Source: Phytopythium helicoides
Taxonomy: Eukaryota; Oomycota; Peronosporomycetes; Pythiales; Pythiaceae
Reading direction: 5' to 3'
Assembly: GCA_024867545.1 (NCBI GenBank)
Contig: JANFNE010000082.1
Span: 29,225-93,224, forward strand
Length of the DNA: 64,000 nt
Positions 54,495 through 63,805 of this stretch are shown here, piece by piece. The notes below the pieces were generated by a model that saw nothing but the letters and a program-made list of their open reading frames with translations, had not been told where the DNA came from and ran no database searches. Position numbers and translations under genes: made by a program. How positions within the stretch are numbered: position 1 is the first letter of the stretch; every line of letters starts with the position of its first letter.

Positions 54495-55390
54495 TCAAGA
54501 GGCCCTGCTGGTCCCATTTCTTGCATGCTCCACTCTCGATAATACACTTTTGCTTTCTTCTTCTACATCGCTCGTCTCCAAGCTCTCATACAGCGAGCTT
54601 CCATTCGTGAAAGCCTTACCGCACCAGCACGTGTAGTCTCCTAGCTCACCTTTCTTGTTCTCGAGCTTCCTCTTCTCCTTGTTTTCCGCACTCTTCGGGT
54701 TGAACTCGCACAGAAACCGATGACGACGAACCGCGCTGGACGGACCCTCAATCTCCTTCTTGCAGTGCTGACAGATGCTTGGAGCAAGGGCGTCGGCGGA
54801 GACGATATCGGTAGTCCAGCGCACGTTCTTGTAAGTCAAGTAGCAGTGCACGGGGTAGTGGAGAGACGTGTACGCGCAGCCTCCATGGAAGAGGTCACCA
54901 CGAAAGATAAGACAGTATCCAACCGGAACGATGACCTCCTTGACACACCCCTTTTCAACATGTGTCCAGCATCCAGGGTAAACTCGAAGACGAGTTGTGT
55001 CTTCAATGGAGACTAGAACACCAGCCAACAGTCCGTCGGGTCGAAGTGCAGCAACACGCCGAAAATCTTCCTCCTCGTAGTCTTGGTGAGCTTGCTGATC
55101 CCGCCCCCCAGGACGAGATCGCAGAAAAGAGAACTCGCGCGCCACCCATCCCGGGTCCATGGTTGAAGTAATATAATGAAGCTTTTCTTGAGCTCCGCCA
55201 TCGCAACGGAGGCGCGCTGGACCCGGGACTGCGCTCTGAAGGCGTCGCTTGTCTCTGACCCGACGATTTCGAATATGTCGACGTAGGCGACACGACGTGC
55301 CTCAGCTCGGAGCGCGTCGAGCATCTCGGGATCGAGCCCAAGATCGACAATTGTGAAGCCGCTGGGCGGAAGTAGTGGCCTGGGTGCCAT
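54495..55390 (-). pseudogene. 2OG-oxygenase-like fold with C-terminal zinc-finger motifs, frameshifted
   Basis: The N-terminal frame starts MAPRPLLPPSGFTIVDLGLD at 55390. It shifts at about 55120-55150 into REFSFLRSRPGGRDQQAHQD. The double-stranded beta-helix core is suggested by AHQDYEEEDF (H-x-D), RLRVYPGCW, and VGYCLIFRGDLFHGGCAYTS (distal H), followed by PVHCYLTYKN. Two finger-like motifs close the protein: ICQHCKKEIEGPSSAVRRHR...C and YTCWCGKAF. The same architecture occurs at 57584-58633, so the two are paralogues in tandem. The substrate is unknown. The oxygenase assignment is inference from motif order. Confidence 0.5.
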
Positions 55391-56078
55391 TCTTGAAATG
55401 AGTTGAACTGGTACGTGAACGGCACCCTGGGACGGGAACGGCCACGTGTATTATATAGATTAAACTACTGCCCATCAGATATCATGCGATGGGATGGAAA
55501 GGCCGCGTTGGGACGGGAACGCTCACTGTATAACTTGAGTTCAGTATTTCGTTGTGGCTGTTATTTTTTTGGTCACTGGTATCGCCCCAATTTTGTGCAA
55601 ACGTGACCTTTTTGTGTATATGACCTTTGGGCCTCGTTTCTCCCACCACCACCGCCTCTCTAATTCGATACCAGCTTCTCCACATATGCAATTAAGCCCT
55701 ACACTAATAGCTAGATATGTAATATGTATGTGAGCGGGGAATGCCCTGTTACTAGCTGGGTTTGCTTGTGCGACATCTCTTGCAGTAACTTTCATGCCCA
55801 AATTACCTCCTATGCCATTGTACAAGTGCGACGTATTGCGCTTGGCTATCGACAAAGTTACAGAGCTCTGCTTCTTGCTCTTGAAACGACAGGAGAGCTG
55901 CTCAGTAGTTGGAGCATGCCTGAAGTGGAGCATCTCGTTGGAAGGGCACCACTAACGTCGGAGCGGTCTCTGTCGCCACCGGCTAACCCTTGAGCAGCGA
56001 CTTGCTCCTCGAGGTAGGTGGAGTTGAGTACCAGTACACCGGAGCGTTTGCATATCATAACGCCACGACCAGTCACCA
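55391..56078. other. Intergenic, no supported gene
   Basis: The upstream region of the 54.5-55.4 kb gene followed by AT-rich sequence. Only short frames without recognisable motifs are present. Confidence 0.5.
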
Positions 56079-56326
56079 TGTAATGGGGTGTGCTCGTTAC
56101 ATAAAATTACATATATAGGTGCATCTGTAGGTTGAGGTTTACATTTCTAGCTAGGCTTGGAGTTCACCTACCAAGGTGGGCTCTGATTGGTCGGTATTGG
56201 GGACGCAGCCCCATTACGGCCTATCATCAACCAGCATTCCCATTGAGTGACCAAGGCGCTTTGTGCCCTGGCTTGACTTTGCTTACTCAAGCCAAGGTGT
56301 GTGTCGGTAACGTTTGGCCCGTTACA
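56079..56326 (+). repeat. Candidate solo LTR
   Basis: A 248-bp segment begins TGTAATGGGG and ends GCCCGTTACA, giving TG...CA ends with a short terminal inverted pair. It is flanked by CACCA on the left and CACTA on the right, a near-perfect 5-bp target duplication. No internal element sequence is attached. The ends resemble those of the complete Gypsy element, but the body differs. Confidence 0.4.
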
Positions 56327-56814
56327 CACTAATGCTGGCGACGGAGAAATGGGAGCATACTCCGCTCACTTTGAGGCGCGCATTCTGTGGCAGGAGGTGC
56401 AAACCACATCCGATGCTCGACTCAAGAACAATATTGAGGATCTCGATCTTAGTATGTAACAGAGTTACACAGTTTGTGCAGGGCACAAACATGCGTGTTG
56501 CGGATTGTGCGAAATGCACAGATCTGTGGAGCAATGGTGCGTCACCATGGCTCCGTTCCAAGCGTCGACACTGGTGTGGGATACACCACTGCTAGTCAAG
56601 TTCACGACGGAATAGTGCCGAGTCACTATTCCACTGCGTACGTCCGGACAGCTGTCCCCGCTTCTCATTGGCTGTTAGCGGGCACTAATAGCCAATCAGC
56701 GTCGTTCATTTTGGTGCGGCGCTCATGGCCACTCATGAGCGCCTGCAATAATGGATATATAGTTTCTAGGGGATACCCTCGCCTATTCGCGATGGGGATT
56801 TTCCTTGCAACTTA

Positions 56815-57234
56815 ATGAAACTGATAGCTGCCGGCACCACCACCATCCGTTCATTCGTCAACACGATGGCTGCCACTCAAGTTCATCTCGCCGCTGCCCT
56901 TTCCCCTCCCGTTGCCAAGCCTACCCCGCCCAGACTCTATCATACTATCACCGTCGATGCTATCCCGTGCTCCGAGCCCCAGTGCCGCCTTAAGACCAAG
57001 TTAGAGTTTTAGCCGTCTTACGGCCACAAGCATCGCAACAACCAAAACCCAATTACTGGTTGGGCGTATCTGACACGCGATGAGATGCGCGTCATCAATC
57101 TACTACGCGAGCATGACTGGAAAGATGAGGCTCTCATGGGGCTCACAGCTCGCCATCATGAGGCGCAGGTAGAGGCCCTCGCGATCACCGTCGCCGCTCT
57201 CGAAGTTGGCACCCCGAGCGTCGCCCACGAATGA
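56815..57234 (+). pseudogene. Unrecognised ORF with one in-frame TAG
   Basis: A 139-codon frame begins MKLIAAGTTTIRSFVNTMAA and is interrupted only by TAG at 57010-57012. It continues PSYGHKHRNNQNPITGWAYL, VINLLREHDWKDEALMGLTA and ends at a TGA. The second half looks helical and protein-like. It may be a retroelement Gag fragment or a small gene. A 17-base C run follows the stop. Confidence 0.35.
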
Positions 57235-57583
57235 CGCTCCTCCCCCCCCCCCCCCCACGGACGCCTAACTCGGTGCCACCGCTCTCTTCGCCTCTCTATT
57301 TTTCTTTCACTCATAGCAACACAGAGAGCACCTAACCCCTCCAATATACCTTTCAATACGGCTCCATTTTGGTCCGGCTTCGGAACGATTAGTTAGAAAG
57401 ACTTAAAGATACTATGGAAGTTGATTCCTGAGAAGCAATGACATGAACGAAACATGCGAGTCTCCATTACACCAGAACGCACGAGAGAGTATCTGAAAGC
57501 ATCTCATGCGCTTCCGGTCCGGTCATATTCAACTGGAAATCAGACGTATATGGAGACAACAAGGAGGTGGTCGGTGGTTGGCT

Positions 57584-58633
57584 TTATAGCCCAAGATTTA
57601 CAGCGTCAAAACATTCCCAGCCCCGTGACACTCGCTCCCGCTCCCGGTCTCGAAGGGGCATCGACGACGATGGCTTCGTAAACTCGGTAGATGCCAAGCT
57701 CTCGGTGTCCACCGACAAGGTTTTTTCCACTTCTGGCGACGACCACCAAGGACCTGTATAATCTAAACGAGGAGAAAGACAAACAAATTGCTTGGACTTA
57801 CGCTTCTTATGTTTATAATAGGCGCTACTACGGAACAACTCCAAACAATCTTCGCACATTTTGAGTTCGTTGTCCTTCGCGATCCTCTTGGAGTGATTTT
57901 GCATGTACATCGGGTCGGACCGGCAGTAGCGAAGGTGATTGTTGACTTGTTTCTTCGTCGGCGCTTTAAACCAGCAGAAGTCGCATTTTCGCACGGATTC
58001 TGGCGCAATTTTGGTAGCGGCGTTGTCCGTATCGATGCTTTCCACAAGCAGCTTGCAGCTCAGACGGTAGTTGAGCGTTTCGAACGCAGCGCCGGGATGC
58101 AAAAAGTCCCCGCGGAAGATAACGACATCGCCAAGTCCGAACGTGATCACCTTACGCTTGATTGGGTCCGCTTCGTCAAAGCACGCCTCGTAGACGATCA
58201 GCATTGTGCCTTCCATTAAGCCGACAATCATTCCTCCCTGGATGCTGTCAGCTTCTTGATGCGCGCGCCCAATCTCAAAGCCAGGGAAGTCGTGGTGCTA
58301 ACCCTGCTCTTCTCCTCCTGGAAGACTTTTAAGAGCAACACATTGCGCCAGCTTCCACTCCATTCCCAGTTGATCGACAAACGCCTCGCACGCAGTTTTC
58401 ATGGCACTTAGTTCCTTGCGCTGGGTCAACGGGGCCTGCCAGCGGAAATCGTCCACATCCTCTTCAACGATCTTGAAGATTCTTTCTAAGTTCTTCAAGT
58501 TCGAACCATATATTAGCGTTCCCTCCACGACTGAGTGCTTGATAGCCTTCGGAATCAAGACGTAGCCGCGCTCCTAGAACTCCTTGAGCTTGTGCTGGAC
58601 GGCAAGTGAATCGAGTTGCAGTACATTCTCCAT
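57584..58633 (-). pseudogene. 2OG-oxygenase-like fold with C-terminal zinc-finger motifs, two in-frame TAG codons
   Basis: A single frame of 349 codons runs from ATG at 58633 (MENVLQLDSLAVQHKLKEF) to TAA at 57584. It is interrupted only by TAG at 58574-58576 and 58298-58300. ERGYVLIPKAIKHSVVEGTL is a typical oxygenase opening. The core has HHDFPGFE (H-x-D), MIVGLMEGTMLIVY, and FGLGDVVIFRGDFLHPGAAF with distal H, then NYRLSCKLL. The C-terminal part has CDFCWFKAPTKKQVNNHLRY...C and CEDCLELFRSSAYYKHKKR, two finger-like modules. The absence of any other lesion suggests very recent inactivation. It is a paralogue of 54495-55390. Confidence 0.55.
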
Positions 58634-58771
58634 GGTCGCGCGGGAGCACTCGTTCCGATATGCTCCGCGCTACGCGCGCTCGGTGTCTTGGTTTGGTGAC
58701 GATGTCCGAGAGTGGAAAACCGTTTAGGGTAACTTAAACATGTCAGGAAAATGGCTGAGTCGATACAAACC

Positions 58772-58838
58772 TCAAGATAAAAAGCGGAGGACAATGACCA
58801 TCCCTCCCCGGTGCCATTGTCCTCCCCTTTTATCTTGA
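58772..58838. repeat. MITE-like hairpin
   Basis: The left arm 58772-58796 (TCAAGATAAAAAGCGGAGGA...) and the right arm 58815-58838 are near-perfect inverted copies about 18 bases apart. A third copy of the inner part, CCATTGTCCTCCCC, recurs at about 58857. It lies just upstream of the oxygenase-like pseudogene. Confidence 0.6.
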
Positions 58839-58931
58839 CTTTGGTATGAAATGAGCCATTGTCCTCCCCGAGCGCAGATGTTCTCCCCCTTAACTATGGA
58901 AATTCCTTATATGCGGGCCCTTGATGGAAAC

Positions 58932-59026
58932 TCCGATACAAAAGCGAAACCTCACTCACGGTACTACCGCAAAGCCATACAGTATGAAACACCGATGTCA
59001 CTGGAATGTTGCCAGGTTATTGGCAG
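58932..59026 (+). repeat. Dispersed 95-bp direct repeat, copy 1
   Basis: The segment from TCCGATACAAAAG to TTATTGGCAG recurs at 62277-62371 in the same orientation, about 90% identical by eye and equal in length. The two copies bracket the pogo/Harbinger block and the 61-kb gene. Confidence 0.8.
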
Positions 59027-59186
59027 CCGTATTTCGCATGTTGAGCGATATGGCAACTTGACCGACACACTTGATATTCAGCCAATCAGAACAAAGGAAA
59101 AGGTATTTTTTTGCTCAACGCGAAATCGCATGTAGAGCGACACACCTGAAAATTACGGCTGATTCCTAGCCACTCGAAAATTTGCA

Positions 59187-59195
59187 ATGGGCCGC

Positions 59196-59227
<32 letters not shown>

Positions 59228-60030
59228 AGTCGGGCGACCAAGGCTCGGCGGAGCTGGACGCCACGAGCAGCAGTTCAAGGTCAATGGCGATTCTGTGTCG
59301 AAGAAACTTGCCGTCCTCGCGCATCTCCGCCGCACGAACAGCGCGACTGTGACGGATGCTGAGATGTACCCGCACCTATCTGAGCCTGCCAAAAAGTCCA
59401 AGCGGACGACGATTCTGCGCTGGCGGCGGCCATGGCCGCAGGCAAGGGAGACCACGTCAAGATTCGAGAGCTTGGTGTAGCCACTGTCCTTCCCAAAGGG
59501 ATGGAGGAGGAGGTGGTCAATTGGGTGAACGAGCTTCGAAGTGACGGGATCCCCGTCACGACTCTCATGCTGACGGACAAAGCGCTCCAGGTGGCTAAGG
59601 AGGGAGGCGTGCAAAACTTTCGCGCATCTGACAAGTGGGTCGGTGGTTTTAAGCGACGGTATCACTACTCTCTACGCGTACCAACCAGGCAGGGGCAGCT
59701 TTGCCCTGACGACCTCAATGCTATCCGAGCCGCCTTTGCTGCCACAGTCGACGCCACCATGAGGGAGTTAGGCATCACCAAGGTGTTCAATGCAGACCAA
59801 ACAGGTTTGTGACATCCGCTAACGTTCGTTTACACATACCTTCTCACACTAACATCCACTTACTTCCACTTACATTCACTAAATTCTGCTAACAACCGTT
59901 GACATTCACGTTTGCAGCCGTGTTTTTCGAGTACGTGGCAAAGAGAACACTTCATGCTCGTGGCTCCAAAACTGTCTGGGTAAAGTGCAGTGGAGCAACA
60001 AAGGAACGTGCTACACTTTGCGTACTCTGA
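59187..60030 (+). mobile_element. pogo/Tigger-like transposase fragment
   Basis: After a 30-base C run (59195-59224) the plus strand encodes SKKLAVLAHLRRTNSATVTD (first helix-turn-helix). In a shifted frame it continues MEEEVVNWVNELRSDGIPVT and FRASDKWVGGFKRRYHYSLR (CENP-B-type DNA-binding domain), then ITKVFNADQT. A GTTTGT...TTGCAG intron leads to VFFEYVAKRTLHARGSKTVW. The frame ends abruptly at about 60030, so the catalytic core is truncated. It abuts the Harbinger-like fragment on the other strand. Confidence 0.65.
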
Positions 60031-60687
60031 AGTTTTTTCCGTCAATGAATCCAAACGTGAATTTTAGCAGTGGTTCTCGCGCTTCAACCATTCTTGCTAG
60101 CTCTACCTGTCGACGTGGTGACGGCCATGCGATTCGGGCTTCATGACACTGCCTCAATGCACCAGCTAGGGCATACTCAGCTCGTTTCAATGTCCTTGAT
60201 AGAGTTGAAGGAGGGACACCAAACACCAGGCAGATTTTCTGCTGCTCCGCACTCATCACATAGTAAAAGAGCAGGAGACTCAAAACTTCGTGATGCGACG
60301 TCAGTTTTGGTGGCCGTCCGCCAGATGGACCACCACGCGATAGCTTGTAGTGTGGAGCAAACACTGATAGAAGATGATGGAAAGCGCATCTAGAGAACGA
60401 CACGTAAGTCGTCGTGATCGAATTGCTGGCAGCGAAGTAACTCACCTTGTCAAGCTCGTCGCGTTCAAAAAGTTAGCATCAGTGCCATCTCGGTACAGCT
60501 TTACCCAGGCAGAATTCGCAGGTGTGTCAAGGCAATCGTTGGTGATGTAACGGCGCGTGCGCATCAAGCTCTGCCATCCCCGTTGTAGCTCATACTCCTC
60601 CGCTGCTTCGATGAGTAGCTGCTGTCGGTCTGCGTGCTCTGCATGCTGCTGCGCGTACCACAGCAGCAACAGCTCGGTCATATCCAT
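60011..60687 (-). mobile_element. PIF/Harbinger-like transposase fragment
   Basis: The start MDMTELLLLWYAQQHAEHAD at 60687 is followed by SAWVKLYRDGTDANFLNATS. After a short gap (about 60390-60450) comes FHHLLSVFAPHYKLSRGGPS, SAEQQKICLVFGVPPSTLSR and FTFGFIDGKNFRVRK, which contains the first catalytic aspartate. Sequence stops at about 60011, where it meets the pogo fragment. The C-terminal DDE residues are missing. Confidence 0.65.
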
Positions 60688-61038
60688 GGCGGCCGTCGAA
60701 TGCCGCGAACCGCGACGTGGTCAACAGGAAATGCGAAGCCCTCGTGAAGGGAGAAGGAGGGAAAGGAAGCCAATTGGGTTGAGCTGCCTTTTTTGTTTTG
60801 GGTAATTTTTTTTTCACTTACAAAACACAAGGTATACGATTTATTTTGGGCACTGCATATGATGGTTTTAGTTGGCTCATTCGAACTCTGCGTGAATAGA
60901 GCACGAACACTCCGCGGATAAAAACCGGATAAGCGCGCGGATATTCGCTGAGATATGCCAGTTTTGGTAGGCGTCCAGTGGATGGCATCGCGCGAGTGGA
61001 ACTGCAGATCAAAGACAACGAGAAGCTTTCATTTCAAT
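60688..61038. other. Intergenic, no supported gene
   Basis: The short upstream region of the Harbinger fragment and the 3' flank of the gene at 61039. No features beyond a T-rich tract near 60808. Confidence 0.5.
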
Positions 61039-61929
61039 TCATGCCTGCTTCTTTTGTTGCTTCAGCGCCTCTTCCAGCTTTGAGATGCGGAGGTCGCGCT
61101 TGCGGTTGCCGTTCTTGATCTCTGAGATCTGCTCGGATACGTGAACGAGGTCAGCCTTCATGACTGCTTCCAAGACTGCGAGAGCCTCAAGCAGCACTCT
61201 TGGAGCCCCGACCCTCTTGTGCTCACTCTTGTACAGCTTCTTCGACGACGAATAGCACATCGGGCAGCCGCATTGGAACTCGACCGCGCAGTGAAGATTG
61301 TATGCTGCGCAGATGCAATGTACCTTGATCATCATGGCCGTCTTGGTGCAGGACTTGAAGAACGCGTTTTTGTTTAGGTGAAGTCTTGCTATCCACGCCG
61401 AGGGGCTTTTGTTGAAGTTCTTCACGAAGCGGTTCCTGTCGCCAAGATGCTTCCTCGGAGAGCTCTTTTGGTCGTCAGCGCCCTTCGAGGTGATGAAGCG
61501 GTCGTAGAAGTAGGCGTCGATGCAGAACGTCTCGTGGTCTTCGCCGGCCGGGCCGGACTTGATGGTGGAGCAGTCGAACAGTGGAACCGGGAGCGCGTGG
61601 TCGACGACACCCCTGGTCAGCTCTGCGAACTCTGGCTGGTACTCGGTCATCCACGGGAAGCGATGTGCAGCGCGGGCTTGAGACTGCTGGAAGATGTGCC
61701 TCAGCGAGAACGGGTAGTACTTGTCGAACTCGACCGTGTATGTCGTCACCGGGAGTTCGAACTTGAAGACGCCATCACCGTCGCTTGACGTAGACAACGC
61801 CGTTTGAACGATCAGATTCACCTCCTCGGCGGCTGGAGAGCGATCGCCGACATCGAGAGCAGACTCGTATGTGTCAGACTCACTACTCGGGAGTCGGGGA
61901 GTCGATTCCTTGGTCTCTTCGTCAGACAT
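61039..61929 (-). CDS. Unrecognised intracellular protein with cysteine cluster and C-terminal coiled coil
   Basis: The start MSDEETKESTPRLPSSESDT at 61929 was preferred over the in-frame ATG at 62001. The 296-aa product has an acidic, serine-rich N-terminus and a body containing TYTVEFDKYYPFSLRHIFQQ and FPWMTEYQPEFAELTRGVVD. A cysteine cluster (CICAAYNLHCAVEFQCGCPM, then C) could bind zinc, and a charged coiled coil ends the protein (RISKLEEALKQQKKQA). The frame is uninterrupted, in contrast to every neighbour. No known family is recognised. It is the last apparent intact gene before the telomere, about 1.9 kb from it. Confidence 0.55.
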   Translation of the reverse strand: MSDEETKESTPRLPSSESDTYESALDVGDRSPAAEEVNLIVQTALSTSSDGDGVFKFELPVTTYTVEFDKYYPFSLRHIFQQSQARAAHRFPWMTEYQPEFAELTRGVVDHALPVPLFDCSTIKSGPAGEDHETFCIDAYFYDRFITSKGADDQKSSPRKHLGDRNRFVKNFNKSPSAWIARLHLNKNAFFKSCTKTAMMIKVHCICAAYNLHCAVEFQCGCPMCYSSSKKLYKSEHKRVGAPRVLLEALAVLEAVMKADLVHVSEQISEIKNGNRKRDLRISKLEEALKQQKKQA

Positions 61930-62091
61930 GGTGCATACAGAAAGCCCTTGCAATCCAGCAAGCGCGACTGTGCGGCACCAGACCAGCTCACCACACACCA
62001 CTCAGGAAAGCTCAAGCTGTCCAGCAAGAACGACCGTCGTGAACGCGAGTGAAGAGACAAAGAGACGGACGAGGGTCCCTAATCAGGGCAG

Positions 62092-62209
62092 GACATTGGG
62101 CAATTATACTTGAAATTTGTATCCAAACCCTAATGACATTGGGCAACCCTCCTCGGACCCAATGTCATATAGATTTTAATACAAATTTCAAGTATAATTG
62201 CCCAATGTC
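62092..62209. repeat. MITE-like perfect 31-bp inverted repeat
   Basis: The arm 62092-62122 (GACATTGGGCAATTATACTT...) and its perfect inverse at 62179-62209 flank a 56-base loop. A third, partial arm (26 bp) lies at 62240-62265. GACATTGGGCA also occurs inside the loop. This is a foldback structure typical of small non-autonomous DNA transposons. Confidence 0.7.
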
Positions 62210-62276
62210 ATGCTGGCGCGCAGTGTCGTATATATTTCAATACAAATTTCAAGTATAATTGCCCACGGGTATAACA

Positions 62277-62371
62277 TCCGATACAAAAATGGAAACCCAC
62301 CCACCGTACTACCGCAAAGCCATACAGTACAGAACAACGATGTCACAGGAATGTTGCCAGATTATTGGCAG
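62277..62371 (+). repeat. Dispersed 95-bp direct repeat, copy 2
   Basis: Second copy of the sequence at 58932-59026, same orientation and length, with scattered substitutions. Confidence 0.8.
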
Positions 62372-63758
62372 TTGTGATGTACATTGTGCGGGTAGTAAAA
62401 CGACATGTACTGCTACCGTAGCAAGTTGATAGAAGTGAATGCTACACAGGCAAGTTGTTCTCAATCTACAAGCCAATGTCGTTCGTGTCATGATATATTG
62501 CGTGACCATCAATGTACTTTGTGCAAGCGGATGGAAATAAAACATGAACCAAATCAAACTTACACGCAGAACATGAAGCAAATTCAAAAGATGGACAATC
62601 AACTACCAAGGAAACAAAACATACTAGGTATAGCAGTGGGCGACTGTGAATGGATACGAGAAACAATACGTGTTCGTGAACTTGATGTCACCAAGGTACA
62701 CATGTGGAACATACCATGAGCGAGTGTAATCCTACTTCTTGGATAGGCAATGAAATCATATGCCATGAGATTCTACAAACGGATATTTGACTGACATGTG
62801 ATGGATGACAAGTTGTGACGGCTACTTCACGATCAATACTACATGGTTAAATGGACTGAGACGTGATGACTAGTGTTTTAAGACGAGGCGCAATTGATGA
62901 CTACAGCTCAACAGTTGGTCGGAAGTGCATGTATGCGATGCAGTGAGTATGCAGTGAACCAAACGAAAGCGCGTGATTTACTAAACAGCGAACTCTACAC
63001 AGAGCATGCTGATCGAACATTACGGTTGTTGGCGACGTACCCGGCTTCAGAGACGTGTTTATCCTGTGTCGACAATCAATACCAGATAGTTTCAAGGAAA
63101 CCTGCCTGCGCTGTCCATCACGATATTGGATACATGAAATGAAACCACAGTGTTTGGAAGTGGGTAATATGATGAAGATAGGATCATGTTTTCAACCAAC
63201 TAGATGAACAAATACCATGTCGGTGCTGATGTGTCAGCTGAACTTTGACGCGTGCACTATAATGAGTATGTGGCGACTCGAGTTTCTATCACAGATGATG
63301 GTTTACAGCGATGATGTTCCGCACATTATGGTTAGGCAGTACTTTGTGACGGCTGAAGTGGAGTAAGGTATCATTTAAGAAGATTGTAGAGCATTGCGTA
63401 TTTGATGACGTATGTGACGGTGTTGTGGAGATGAGAAGAGAAACAATGAAACACAGTGATCAAGAATGGTACGCGGATGCATATAGAGCGTCACAGACAC
63501 AGCAAGTATGAGACAAGATAATGCAAGGAATGAACAACATGTTGGTGTGAGGATGATTGCAACATATCGAATGAAGGTGACAGTTTGAAGTAGTTCACGA
63601 TATCCGTTTGTTCGAAGTGATAACTGCAAACAAATTCAATAAAAGTGCGCACGCAAAGCTGTGTAGCCGTATTTGAAAACCCGGTTTGGGGTATGATTAG
63701 GGTTTGGAAATATATCGGTAATAAATCGGAAAGAAAATGTAAATTACGACAGGGTTTA
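62372..63758. other. Subtelomeric non-coding stretch
   Basis: AT-rich sequence with many short TGATG/GTGACGG-like words and no frame above about 100 codons that looks like protein. No gene or RNA could be supported. Confidence 0.5.
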
Positions 63759-63780
63759 GTAGGGTTTAGTAGGGTTTAGA
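63759..63780 (+). repeat. Degenerate telomere-like repeats
   Basis: AGGGTTTAGT recurs twice and is followed by AGGGTTTAGAG, variants of the telomere unit with inserted bases. About 25 bases of unique sequence separate them from the perfect array. Confidence 0.7.
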
Positions 63781-63805
63781 GACTGATCCCCTGGAGATCT
63801 AGCCA

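Noticed and set aside
59195..59224. Thirty-base C run as a functional element
   Set aside because: A similar run occurs at about 57245; both look like simple-sequence expansion, and their lengths are unreliable in most assemblies.
63759..63780. Interstitial telomere scar
   Set aside because: It lies only 25 bases from the true telomere, so it is better read as the degenerate inner edge of the array.
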